DNA of 64,000 bases, taken from Whitmania pigra (taxonomy: Eukaryota; Annelida; Clitellata; Hirudinida; Haemopidae). Positions 53,254 through 64,000 of this stretch are shown piece by piece. How positions within the stretch are numbered: the stretch's first letter is position 1; the number at the start of each line of letters is the position of its first letter. Location: assembly GCA_021613335.1 (NCBI GenBank), contig JAJTWR010000428.1:62001-126000 (forward strand), written 5' to 3'. The translations under genes and the position numbers were made by a program. The notes under the pieces are model-generated. The model did no database searches, was not told the origin of the DNA, and saw only the letters and a program-made list of their open reading frames with translations.

Positions 53254-53781
53254 CCCTAGGCCAGGGGTACTCAAACTGCGGACCGCGGTCCACAGTCCGG
53301 ACCGCCGATAGCTTTTAAGTGGACCTCCAATTATTTCCAAAAAAATAAATTTAAAAATTTAAAAAGTTAAAAAATTCTGAATTCTGGTCTAAGTTTGTAA
53401 TTGAGGGTCAATACCCTTGCTCCAAGAAATTGGCTTTAACAGTTCTGACAATATTTGGATCAACTTACACCTGTGAATCATCATTTTCAACTATGAACAT
53501 TATCAAGTTTAAAAATCGAAGTCAATTAACTGATGTACATCTTGGAAATTGTTTGAGAATTGCAATTACTAGCTATTCTCCAAATATCATAGAAGTCATG
53601 AAGGACAAGCAGTTCCATGCATCACTCTAAATAAAAAGTCTGACAGCATTTTAATATTAATTCATTACTTTTTACTTTACCCCCCGGTCCGCATGACTTT
53701 GACCCTTGTGGACCGCCACCTATCTGAAAATTACGTAATGTGGACCCCGGCCAAAAAACTTTGAGTACCCCTGCCCTAGGC
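53254..53781 (+). mobile_element. Complete non-autonomous hAT element with 8-bp target duplication
   Basis: The element spans 53262-53773 (512 bp) and begins CAGGGGTACTCAAA and ends with its exact inverse, TTTGAGTACCCCTG. It is flanked on both sides by the direct repeat CCCTAGGC (53254-53261 and 53774-53781), the 8-bp duplication expected for hAT. Its interior keeps the 3' end of a transposase gene: the plus frame 53430-53630 has LTIFGSTYTCESSFSTMNII and the end of the dimerisation domain. The rest of the transposase is deleted, so it must have moved using another copy's enzyme. Confidence 0.93.
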
Positions 53782-54126
53782 TATCCCTTATCATATTAAA
53801 TTCTTATAAACGCCCCACAATATATCACAGATATTCTGAAATGTTTCGCTAGGTGGTCAAATTTTCATGATTCGTTGATCTCCCAGGTGCGTACAAACGA
53901 GTCAAGATTGACAGCCCAATACATAGCAATGAATAGCGTATTTCCAAACTCTAACCAGCACCAGCCGTGGCTGACTAATATTCGTGAGTGCTCACTGTGA
54001 TTGGTTGAGATCTGAAATAGGTCACAGAGCAGCTATCGTTTTGAATATATTTTCGTTTAAAAATTAATATTTGCAATAGTAGTTGCAATATGCAATTAAT
54101 TTGTTAAATTAATTAATTAGAAAAAT

Positions 54127-54245
54127 AGACACCTAACCTAACCCTAACAAATACTCATCTCAAACCCTATCCCCAACCCAAACCCTAAAATTGTTATAAT
54201 AATTTATTACTGACTATCACTAGCCCATACCCAACCCTAACCTCA
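54127..54245 (-). repeat. Scattered telomere-like CCCTAA units
   Basis: CCTAACCTAACCCTAAC, AACCCTAAAA and CAACCCTAACC occur in a short interval, on the opposite strand to the TTAGGG triplet at 12765-12783. These are degenerate interstitial repeats, not a chromosome end. Confidence 0.5.
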
Positions 54246-54404
54246 GATATTAAGTCTTAAAGCAGTTGCGATAACATCTGGTGGCCCGCGATCAATTATT
54301 TCAACATTAATTTGCTAACCAAATAGCGGACCGAATCCTCGTAGTGCCACATAAAAATGTAAATAAAACTCATTTAACACCATTTAAATCAATGAAAGCA
54401 CCTT

Positions 54405-54834
54405 TTTATTCATCAAGAATACCTATAAGGTAATGTTTCATCACAAGCAGCACTTCAGAAACATCTAAGTAAGGTCAAGAAAAAGCAGTTGAGCATTAAG
54501 CACTATTTAAAAGTCAACAAAATTGTAGTAATGATTTTTTTACTACCTTCAGAGTGTACAAAAGGGGGCCCGTAATGATTCTTATGAGAGCTCCAATATC
54601 CCTCACAGACTCTGGAATTAAAAACACTCTTTCAAAACATAAAGCATCACCATTTTCCCTGATAGAAATAGCGCTTTTAGTTCGAATTTTTCACAACACA
54701 TGGTAAAATCGTTTTCTAGCCATAATAAACACCAAAATGCCATTAATAGTAATAACAAAATAAAAGATTAAATATCTACCCTCAGCCCTGAGAATAAGTC
54801 TAAACAAATTGTCTCCAGCCTCACTTTCCACCAT
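54405..54834 (-). CDS. Possible three-exon gene for a 47-aa protein, or 3' end of an unrecognised gene
   Basis: Three minus-strand blocks with fitting splice sites and phases: 54834-54780 (ATG in the strong context CCCCATGG; MVESEAGDNLFRLILRAE), 54611-54547 (SVRDIGALIRIITGPLLYTLK) and 54464-54441 (MFLKCCL stop). AATAAA follows at 54410-54405. The frame is open upstream of the ATG for a few codons (VHFGGLVP), so the first block could instead be an internal exon using the AG before CGTCC. The middle block is hydrophobic and could be a membrane segment; the end has paired cysteines. I do not recognise the family. Evidence is consistent splicing, Kozak context and poly(A) signal only. Confidence 0.35.
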
Positions 54835-55092
54835 GGGGACTAGGCCTCCAAAATGGACGCTTCAGTAATTGGGGTTCCATTTATGCTTCTCATTCCCTAA
54901 AATGTAACCAAATCAAATTATCAACAATAACTATGCATTAGCAACTTCTAAAAAACACAACAAATTGTTGTTTGCTTTAATAAATGTTTGTGCTGTCTGT
55001 ACTGAACTCGTTCTAATAATAAGTCGTCTTTGAAGTGAAATAAAAAATAAATGTTTATAAGGAATATTTAAAATTTTTTTATATTAATATAA

Positions 55093-55170
55093 ATGTTGCG
55101 TAACATCAAGACGGCTAAACTGCTACTTATGGATGCTGATGTGGATAACCCATACAAAATTTTTCCTAAG
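55093..55170 (+). other. Possible first coding exon of an unrecognised gene
   Basis: ATG-initiated block of 26 codons (MLRNIKTAKLLLMDADVD, then NPYKIFPK) ending at a GTAAAA donor. Nothing downstream could be joined to it with confidence; the following sequence is the dispersed repeat. It lies divergent to the possible small gene at 54834. Confidence 0.25.
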
Positions 55171-55194
55171 GTAAAAGGAAATTTGCAAGTGACA

Positions 55195-55450
55195 TGGCTT
55201 CTTTTATGCTCTGGTTCACTTTCAGCTAGTGAACTCAAGGTAGTCAGAAATCGCTTTACAATTTAATGGGTCAAGATTAGATGAATTACATGGCCTGAGA
55301 AGGCGCGAAATTACCCTTTATTTAAGATATTTTTATGGTGAGATGCATACTGCATTAATGAGAGGTCGATCTGCATTGAACATTGAAATTAAAATTCAAG
55401 CTTACAACGCCATATCTTTCCGCGAGATGCACGTTGGATTACGTAAACAA
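55195..55450 (+). repeat. Dispersed repeat, copy 2 (paired with 41336-41800)
   Basis: Shares long blocks with the reverse complement of 41336-41800, at perhaps three quarters identity by eye. Both copies carry remnants of an open frame with ALMR-R-L-I-IKI spacing, suggesting an old coding transposon. Confidence 0.6.
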
Positions 55451-57042
55451 TTAGTTTTATTGAAATTGCGAATCTCATACAATTTACATCGGCTAAGCGA
55501 AAACAAAAACATTTTTCTGTTAAGAAACATCCACCACTCCCAAATCAATCACTCTCATCTGCGTGCTGGAGCCAACAAAACAAGATGCATAACCCTTGGC
55601 TCTTTGGAAAACCAATTTGAATTTGCTATTTTGATTTTCTTTCGTTGTCGGAATCTGTATAGCGTTTCTGCCTTTATGTTAAACGATCTAAATGCTAAAT
55701 ACGACCAGGTCCAAGAACATCGATACTAAATAGGATAGAATTGAAATGGAATACAGAAATGGAGTCCCACAACTATTACCACAGTTATTGAGCAGTAGCG
55801 AGACGCGTTTTCGTGCATACTGAGCGGACGTCACGATGACAATTTCTTGGATGACATTTGACTTCTCCAAAGAAAATTACAATTGCACTTTTTTAAAGTC
55901 TGTTCAAGATCGCAATTGCCATGTGAACAAGTAGATAACCCCTTGGGCAAGTATTTTCTAAAATAATTTTTTTTTTTGAAAGCTTTTCGGGTGTTCATAT
56001 ATTACATGATTTTGTCATGGAAACTATTTACAACGGAATTTATATTAAAAATTGTCGATTGATATCGTACATAATTACTCATAATTTAAACCAATTAATT
56101 TAAACACGCCTCAAAGATTTCTAAATTGAAGCGGCTCCTACCGAAGGATCGATTTGTTTTTGCTTGTTGGCATGATATCCTAGGAATTTTATCGAACGAT
56201 GCTCTTAATCTCGAATATCGATGCCCAATGTTTTTAACTTTGCCAGCATCGCTGCATCGTTCTGGTCCAGAATACTGCGAATATGTGCGCTTTGCGTGCA
56301 CGCGTGTGCAAATGCTGGAAATTTTGTAGATAATAACAACGTCGATGTGTTGAACGTCTCGGCATTCACCGGTTGTGGCGGCGGAGCGGAACAATTAAAT
56401 GATTGCCTTTGCTTGTAATTCATTAGATGATTAGCAGCGACTGAAGAGATCCCAGCGGGGTTTATATCATTGCGCCAATAAAAAAAGCGCAAAAATAATC
56501 GCAGCTAGATATTCTGGCGCGTGTGTAAATAGCGTAAGTGTATGTGTAATCGTAAGAATGGGATTGCTATGTGGCATTATCGATGGGAGCAGGTTGCTAT
56601 GCTTAGCAATTCAGAATTCTCCAGGTATGTGTGGGATGTAATATTGCATGTGAGTGGAAAACATTTTCAAAAGGCAATGTGATGCTATAGTGATTTATTC
56701 ATGTGGCTGCTCTCCTACTAGAATGGTGGACTTCTGTGAGGTTTATGTTTGGGATTATACAAGATAATCAATCATTTAAGTTATTTTAACGTGAGAAATT
56801 TGTCCAAACATGTAATAATAGTTTTTAATTATACTTTGACCAGGCTGCATGAGTAATTTTTGAGGGATCAAATACAAGATGAAATTTTAAAGTGATGCCA
56901 TTGTACAACTTTACTTTGAAGAAGCTGTCTTTGCAAATAATGACATTTTATGGAATAGCATTGATTAATTTATTATTTCTTTTTCAACAGTCAGTGCATT
57001 TTTTTATTGCAGATTCTAGAACTTCTGCAAAATAAATTCAGT
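55451..57042. other. Intergenic and 5' region of the KCNMB-like gene
   Basis: No gene recognised. An acceptor-like TTTTTATTGCAG at 57001-57012 precedes the KCNMB start codon by 30 bases, so a non-coding first exon probably lies upstream in this interval; I could not place it. Confidence 0.4.
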
Positions 57043-59148
57043 ATGGCTAATATGGCCAGTGCTTGTGCACTGGTGGTTTCTGAAGAAAAGAGTTTTGACC
57101 CGGTGAGATCTTGGACCACGAAAACTGCTGCTACGACTTGTGCCTTTGTGAGTGTCAGCGTCATCAGCATCTGCATCATGGTAGTGTGCGGAGTCTTTAT
57201 CGTCCGAGAGTATGCCCTCTCCAAATCCTACAAGAGGTTTTTATCTCCTGATGTTTTCCAGATGAACTGGTAAGCAAAGAGTCTTTTTTTGTCCACAGGA
57301 ACCATTGTTGGGTCGAAGATATATCATATCTCGACGTGAAAGAGTGTAACTTCTGTCCCGGACACAAAACAAAAGAGAAAAATAGTGCCTCCTGCATCCA
57401 ATCCAAGTTTCCTTGTGTGCAAGTCACTGTAGCCTATGAAATTGATGGTGCAAAAAAAGAGGGGTTGCTGCACTCTAGCAGTATCGAAGCTTCTGGTCTT
57501 TTCAGTCAGGTTTGCAGTTTTAGTTACTAGTGGTAATTTGCAATCAAAAGAAAAATCACAATCATCACCTTAACATAATTTTGAATGATTTTAAGTTGAA
57601 TTCTAAGATTTTCTAATAAGTCCTACAAAACGCTTACAATTAAGAGCTTCAATTTCGGTCGATCGAACATGTATGAAATATTTATTTATTTATTTATTTA
57701 TTCGTAAACACCGAATTAAAGGGCCGCCGACGCGAATTCGAATAAGTTCGGGAAAATCGTAAATATCGAGGCGTTTCTAAATAATCTTGAAAAACAAGGT
57801 CTTTATTTTGCATAAAGAACATTGGAAAGGTTGAGATAGGGATAATAATAATAAGGATAGATAATTTGATGCGCAGCAAGAGGTTGCAAAAGATTTCTGG
57901 AGGGAGGGAATTCCATGGCTCGGTGATGTTTGCTAAGGAAGTTGTAACTGAATATCTGAATGAACATTTGACGACGTTCTAAGGAATGTGCGATAAAATT
58001 AAATCTAAATGGATAATGGCCGTTAACATCCGAATTAGTTCAAATAACCTAAAATGTCATGCGTGACCACGGATGATGCTAATTGCCATTATTTTTATTT
58101 TTTAAAATTTAAATCAAGCAAATGACATTCTGTACGTGAAGATGATATTTTTATTACAGTGTTCACATCAAGTTTGCTTGAAAGACTTTGAAGCAAATAA
58201 GAAAGCCATTGAGCATTATTTGGAAAAATGGAAAAATCTAATGGTTCGACACCTCGGCCGCCACCACAATGGCATCGACTCTACGGAGAGCAAACACATT
58301 TTTGTCCAATCCGTACTTCGTTACATGTTCGACTTAAAAACACCCAATAACAATCAAACTGATCTGGAAACTGATCCTGGATTAAATTCATCTAAGCTCC
58401 AGCTGGCAAAGCTGAAGAACAAAGCGAGAAACACGACTCATCACTACGACATCAACGACGGATACTTTCAATGCTTCGTCAACGAGCTGAATCCGCACGA
58501 CGTAATCGAACACAAAAGTTACACCAAGTCAGTGTTCGCGTTCACGAGCGATTGGAAAATGATTGATATATTCTGGTTAATTTAGGTCTGATGTCATTCA
58601 TTGCATGCTTTGGCCAGCCCTTGTGGTCTTGCTGTGCTGTTGTGCATTCCTCTACATCGAAGCCAGTCGAAGGAGTTTGACCTTTTGCGGCCGAAGGGAA
58701 AGACCTTCCGACCACGTCAATTTCCCCGAAGGACGCGGTTTTCTGCCGAGCGGCAAAGTTAAGGTTCGTTCGAAAGTTGATTCGGGAGGCTGCCTTTTGT
58801 GGTTTTGAAATTTGCTCGAGTAAAAGCGGAACATTCGGTTTTGAAATTTTGAAGGTGCTGAACCGAAGCCACTTTATGTCGAGAGGACTCGAGGAACATT
58901 TTAGACCGGACAGACACAAGGAGAGCGAGGCTTACATCAAAAAGGTGAAATTTATTTATCCTCGTCCACCTGCCAATACAAATAGGTCTTTTGGCCTCTA
59001 TTGAAAACAGGCTAACAAGACATATCCTGTAAAAAGCAGATTGCTGGAGGAAAGGGGAAAGACGGACGTCTCGGATGAGGACAAGATCAGTCACCTGTGC
59101 TCGAGCGGAAGATCTAGTCGCCCGGAGGTCAAAGTTCAGACGTCTTGA
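57043..59148 (+). CDS. KCNMB: KCNMB-like calcium-activated (BK) potassium channel beta subunit, about 403 aa
   Basis: Beta subunits have two membrane helices joined by a cysteine-rich outer loop and tune calcium and voltage gating of BK (Slo1) channels. Exons: 57043-57269 (or end 57236), 57299-57509, 58160-58527, 58586-58763, 58855-58944, 59011-59148 (404 codons with stop). TM1 is about residues 26-50 (AATTCAFVSVSVISICIMVV). The loop has CNFCPGH, FPCVQVTV, GLLHSS, CSHQVCLKDF and YFQCFVNELNPHDVIEHKSY, matching the family's YPCLQVYV, CSYIPPC and CYF-P-DV motifs. TM2 begins VIHCMLWPALVVLL, close to the family's LLHCFLWP. The loop holds a Lys/Asn-rich insertion and the cytoplasmic tail is about 130 residues, so the protein is longer than vertebrate members (190-280 aa). 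TipE-type sodium channel subunits share the topology, but the loop motifs favour KCNMB. Confidence 0.85.
57510..58159 (+). other. KCNMB intron 2 with (ATTT)n tract
   Basis: 650-nt intron, far longer than the other introns of this gene. It contains an (ATTT)n run at 57680-57702 followed by moderately GC-rich sequence (GGGCCGCCGACGCG) that may be a repeat 3' end. No exon was seen. Confidence 0.5.
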
Positions 59149-59697
59149 CAAACCGAAGATGCGTTACCACGTCGTACGTAACGAACACAAATGACCAGAA
59201 TCCAACTAAAACATTTTCACTTGATATGATTGTTGCTCCCCATCAGACATTTTAGAAGTTTTTAAACTCATTTTTTGCACTGTCAAGATGATTTCTATCG
59301 ATTTTTGGTGCATTTCAAACCGAGCCTGAATCTTTTGAATGTGTTTGCAATGGACTGGTGATACCTTTAATCGTAGTGCCTCTGTATTTGCGACCATCCT
59401 TATCTTTATTCTTGCTTTACTGTCATTGGATGTGGCATTTTTCGAGTGTTTTCATTAAGTTTTTCTCTGACATTCAATTTCCCTTACTCTGCAGTGTTAT
59501 TGCAACACTTTTCTGCATCTGCTTTGACTGAATAGAATGCGTTCGACATGTTTTATTGATAGCGGTTAAGAAAGAATTGAAATAAAATTAACTCGTTAAA
59601 TAAGTGAATCAATTTTCTTGTCAAATTGTAAGTAACTAACATTTAATTATATATATTATTTTACTATATGGTCTATTTTTATAGATTTGTTGTAATT
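59149..59697 (+). other. KCNMB 3' untranslated region and flank
   Basis: No coding segment. AATAAA at 59581-59586 is the likely poly(A) signal, giving a 3' UTR of about 450 nt. Confidence 0.5.
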
Positions 59698-59875
59698 GTA
59701 GTTGATTTATATAGCGCCATTTGCATAGCGTCAGAGGCGCTTCTTGACCACTTATGCAGCGCTCCTTCCCAAGGGCGCTTGTGGCAGTGCAGGCTGGGTT
59801 TCGAACACGACACATCAGGACTGTTGATATTACCGCTATTTGCAGGAACTTGACCAATTCGGCCAACCTGCATGC
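59698..59875 (-). repeat. SINE-like repeat, family A
   Basis: On the minus strand: GCAGGTTGGCCGAATTGG (box A-like), GTGTCGTGTTCGAAACCC (box B-like), and a tail ending GGCGCTATATAAATC. It is nearly co-linear with the copy at 31042-31225, so these two are the youngest-looking members. Confidence 0.75.
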
Positions 59876-61454
59876 CTTCATGAATTTTGTAGTATTTGTC
59901 GAAATTTTTAGTAAAAAGTATTGATGCGCAAGCTTGTAATTCGAAGTCGGAGAAGTACGATGAGCAAATCGGTGGCAGCGTTCGTTAGCGGTAGATTTAT
60001 TGTCAAATGTCCTGCTTCGGTCGTCCGATTTTCCTGAGGTTTGCACAATTAAGCCCGGACGTCAGCCGGACTGATTATGGCGATAGCAGTCACTGTGATT
60101 AATGGCTCTCCAATGTAATCTCATTAGACATATCCTCTGGGGACAGTCGGACAGGATGAATTATCCTCTTTGAATCCATAAGCCTAGTCTCTTGTCTTCC
60201 GCTACTAGCCGGGATGACGTGGATATCCGTGGTAAAATACCTAGAACTTCATTCGGTTTTTAGCGATTTACTAATTAATTTTATCCCAATTTTCCTTCTC
60301 AATTTCTTCCAACGGTGAACTGTGTTCAAAGTTGTTCGAACACAAAGCGCCACGGGCGTCACTTAGGATAATGAATAATCGTGAAGATAATAAATATTCC
60401 CAAGCCGTTCGGTCGTAAGAGAAGTCCTTGCTGAAATAAAATCTTACTAGCTGTTTTACATTCTCTCGACTGGAGAGTAGCTAGGCAGACATACTGCCAA
60501 CGAGGCAGGAGACAAATCCGAAGGGGTTTAACGCCTCACTTCGTATCAGAGTTGCTGGGTCGTAAGATGCCGTGAGTCAACACGCCACGGTCTCCAGATC
60601 CGTGTATTTGTCAAAGATCCGGTAACATAACGAAAGCAGGTGCTTCCTTCTTGGCCTGTCCCACCTTTTGTAACCTCAAGGCCTTTGACAGGTTTTAGAA
60701 CAAATCGATTGCAACATTTGCTAACTTTTAACGTTATGTGGAGGATAAGGAACAAGGTATAGCAAATTTAAAAAAAAAACTCGATAATTGAGCCGATTAT
60801 GGATTTCTCACTGAAATCTGCTTCTGATAAGCATTCCTTCGGAGAAAGAAAACAAATTATTCCATGCCGGATGCACGTCGAAGAATGGTGTCGGAAATGC
60901 TTTTTCCAAGTCTTTTATTTAGAAACACTTGATTAGCAATAAGGCAGAATTTAATAAAAGGCTGTACATTAATGAATACAATGGCAAAACCCAATGTGCT
61001 AAATAATTTGGAATCAATTCAGGCGATTTAAAACATTTATTAAAAACTCATGCTCTTCTCTTTGAGACGCCGGCGATGAAATGCTGCACGTTGTTTTCTT
61101 CTTTCGCGACCTGCCGAAGCGATTTTTCTCAAAACATTTCCTATTACACATAAAGAAGAAAGGAAAGCTATGAAAAGGAGAATAGGGATATGAAGAGCAT
61201 AAAGCTGGAATCGAGCGTTTTGCTTGACGATAAAACAACAAACCGCTATATTGGCTGGCGACAATAACCCTCAGAAGGTCTCAGATCACTTGGCGCAAAT
61301 GTAATTCTGCTGTCTTCAACGACCTGGTAATTTCGAAGAAGCGTTGCCAACTTGGATGAAAGCAAAACAGTCGCAAAATTTTCCATTTAATAAGCTTATT
61401 GCGCCTACTGAGTTTAGATAAGCTAGTAATTTGTTTAATTGCCAAAAAAGTAAC

Positions 61455-61580
61455 CCACATAACTAGTGGAGGAGGCACCCGAAATCCGTGACTAAGAGCA
61501 CTAAATTGACGATGTTAAGAAGGAGGAAGCGCCAAATTATCACTTGCACTCCGGGCGTCGAAACCCTTAGTTAAGCCTCT
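61455..61580. repeat. SINE-like repeat, family C
   Basis: GGGCGTCGAAACCCTTAG with an upstream GGAGGCACCCG head; it shares the GNCGAAACCC core and the preceding AAATTATCAC-type context with the copies at about 7735 and 43895. Confidence 0.4.
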
Positions 61581-62384
61581 GTTTGTACATTCATTTGCGT
61601 GCCATTAAAAACAACTGCGATGATGTGCTACATTTCCAAAGTTAAATGGCAGATCTTTTAAAATGAACTAAGGAATAATTGCCATTTTGAATTAAAAAGA
61701 CTACTAAACAAAAATATAAAGTTTTCTATGTGTTTTGTTAATTTTATTTTAAATTAATAACAGTATGTGAATCATAATATAATTATAATAAACGTCTCAA
61801 TTATTCACGATGTAATATAAAACACAATGTAAAATAAAACATCGTAATTATTATCGACTAAAAAATTCGTCTCACAACGAGATCCGAAGAATGAAAGATC
61901 ATGGGAAAGTGCACCAATATTTACCACTCAAACATCGATGCTTCCAGTAGTTCTGAGGGAACCTACATAAGAAGGAAGCGCGCGTCCCTCGACTGGTTTT
62001 TGCCTTTGAATTCCCGCGTGATGTTCAATTTCTTGCAGACTTCTGCGGAATAATTTCGGTCCGCGATATCAGTAAGATGAATGAGTGAGTGAGTGAGTTT
62101 TTATTTTCAAGGACGCCTTTATTTTGGACATCCGCCAAATAAAAAATCAGAGAGTTTGCAGAAAGACACGATCACTTTTGAACGATAGTCCAGAAAAAGT
62201 CATTCATGGATGCGATTTGTTCATTAACCTCAGGATGAAGGGAGGGTCATCTTTGCATCATCGTCTTCACCAATACAACCACCAGCATCATCATCATCAT
62301 CGCCGTCGTCGTCATCAACACCACAGATTTTAGGATGGCTTACGACTCACAACGACATGCAACGACAAGGAAGCAGTACAAGAA

Positions 62385-62422
62385 AAACAGCAACAACAAC
62401 AACAACACAACAACAACAACAA
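62385..62422 (+). repeat. (CAA)n microsatellite
   Basis: Run of CAA triplets with a single interruption; not part of a recognised gene. Confidence 0.85.
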
Positions 62423-64000
62423 CGGAGCAGCTCTTTTAATGTCCGTCGTCATCGTCGTCGTAGTCATCTCACCTAAGTCCACTTGCATCTCAAACATCAA
62501 TACAGGTAAATGTAAATAATATTGCCGTATCTGTACTGAGGTCGTAACCTTATTGATAATAGACTCAATAACAGTTAAGACGGGCATAATATTTAGTCAC
62601 CTAATCCGTGAACAAATTGGCGATTATTAACTTAATGTACTTGATGAGTGTTTTCATGAAGAGCTTTAAACAGATTACTAAGATAGAGACTTACTTATAA
62701 TAATAATAACTATAATGAATATTATAATTTATTTATAATAAATAATAATAATTGTTATTATTTATTTATTTATAATATATTACGTCTTTCTACTGTTGGG
62801 AAGTTGTACATGTTGAAGAGAGTTGAAGGTGTTTTTGCATCTCACGCAAAATAACGCGCTAAGGGCAAAAAAGAGGAAGCCGAGATCAAAAACTCTTCCA
62901 GGATTGAAAGACTATCTTCTGAAATATCATTAATAGTATTATATTATTTAATATTATATTAGTATTATGTTATTATATTAGTATATTAGTATTATATTAT
63001 TAGTATTATTTGGAAGCTTACAGCGACATTAGCACTCACGACTACAGCAAAAAAAAAAATAAAATAAAATAAAAAAAACAAAAACAAGAGCATCTACAAA
63101 ACAAGAGATATTTCCGACATACAAAAATAAACAATGGAATGGACTTTTCGTCTCTGAGGAGTTACAGGTGCTTATCTTCAGAAGCGATGTTGACGACGAT
63201 TCCGGTTTGACTGAGAATAAATCACTTTCAGCGACCTAAAATCATATCTGTTCATATCAGATATAAAATCATTTCAGAACTGTTCTTGCGGCAACAACGA
63301 GATTTTAAAATCCCAGCGATAACGAAACAAAAAAAGCGAAAAAAAACCAGAAACACTTTTGCACTCCACGATGTTAACTAAGCTAACATGTGACCACACG
63401 TTAGGTCGGCGACATCAGCGACAAGGAATGGCTGTCGCTCGAGTCGCAAGAGATAATTTGGGAGCGGGTGGAGTGGAGGGGAGTGGAGTAGGAGAGGTAA
63501 AGTGTTTTATTTGCGCGAGAACATTCGATTCACTCATCGTTAGGATGGGCTTCGTTAGCCAAATTGCAGCTTTCAAAGGCGGAAGCTTGCGACGTCATGA
63601 ATGTCAAGGTCGTCGTCGTCGTAACCAGCGTCATTATTATCGCCAGCAGCTGCGCCTCTTTCTTGACATCATCATCATCATCATCATCATCATCGCCGCT
63701 GTTTCTTCCTTCCGGTTCTTCAAACCCATTTTTTCTCCGTGTCACGACAACTTCCGTAGTCGTCATCATTCATTCTGGTATTATTAATGTAATAATAATC
63801 GTCATCTTATTCATAGATTATAATTATAATTCATTTCATGCAGACACACGTGCAATTATGATTATGATATTATACAAATAAAGGCCTAGTTCGTGGTGAG
63901 TCTTTCACGACACAATTTACTTCTAATTAATTATTTAAATTAAACTAGATTTTAATTAATCATCTAAAAAACAGTGATGGTTAACGTCAGTGCAATAAAA

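Larger units (their letters stand above)
59876..64000. other. Gene-poor right flank with simple repeats
   Basis: No exon with family similarity was found on either strand. Visible elements are a family C SINE-like motif at about 61455-61580, a (CAA)n tract at 62385-62422, AT-rich TAA/ATT runs at 62697-62780 and 62930-63010, and ATC/GTC triplet runs near 63610-63700. Open frames at 63359-63881 are products of these triplet repeats. Confidence 0.5.

Noticed and set aside
59636..60046. Minus-strand open frame of 136 codons
   Set aside because: It runs through a SINE copy (59698-59875) and has no similarity or splice context.
63359..63881. Overlapping open frames up to 142 codons on both strands
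   Set aside because: Composition is driven by GTC/ATC triplet runs; no domain, start context or neighbouring exon supports a gene.

Overview
The window is nuclear DNA of an animal (metazoan), most likely an invertebrate. Its genes are split by GT-AG introns, many of them only 57-70 nt long. Intergenic DNA is AT-rich and carries tRNA-derived SINE-like repeats and hAT transposon remnants. A 9+2 ciliary dynein, a tomosyn, a diphthamide enzyme, a PHD/SET chromatin protein and a BK-channel beta-type subunit all point to an animal. The beta-type subunit hints at a deuterostome-like gene set, but I cannot name the species.

Layout, left to right: (1) 1-5418, minus: 5' part of a tomosyn gene (STXBP5 family), cut by the left edge. 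(2) about 7200-10123, minus: exons of a divergent pentameric ligand-gated ion channel. (3) 11145-37119, plus: an apparently complete DNAH6 axonemal dynein heavy chain, reconstructed as 54 exons that join into one 4140-residue frame. (4) 37512-39375, minus: an MFSD3-like SLC33-family transporter, convergent with DNAH6. (5) 39783-40237, plus: DPM3, divergent from MFSD3. (6) 40238-42020: repeats, including a second tRNA-like SINE and a hAT transposase fragment. (7) 42021-44234, minus: DPH2, complete. (8) 44886-51924, minus: a KMT2E/SETD5-type PHD plus SET protein, 24 exons, 1569 residues. (9) 51925-57042: mostly repeats, with one well-delimited non-autonomous hAT element with target-site duplication and a possible tiny gene. 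(10) 57043-59148, plus: a KCNMB-like potassium channel beta subunit. (11) 59149-64000: no recognisable gene; a SINE and simple repeats.

The genes are unrelated in function and form no operon. Ciliary motility (DNAH6), ER mannose donor synthesis (DPM3), translation factor modification (DPH2), chromatin (KMT2E-like) and excitability or secretion (tomosyn, pLGIC, KCNMB) simply lie side by side. All exon boundaries were set by hand from splice consensus, reading-phase continuity and family similarity. For DNAH6, MFSD3, DPM3, DPH2, the KMT2E-like gene and KCNMB the exon sums are divisible by three and end in a stop.

The most unusual features are: seven perfect 101-bp tandem copies that span a DNAH6 splice junction; a 4067-nt exon in an otherwise finely split gene; a KMT2E-like protein without post-SET cysteines; a receptor channel without its Cys-loop; and a complete hAT-derived element with an 8-bp duplication.
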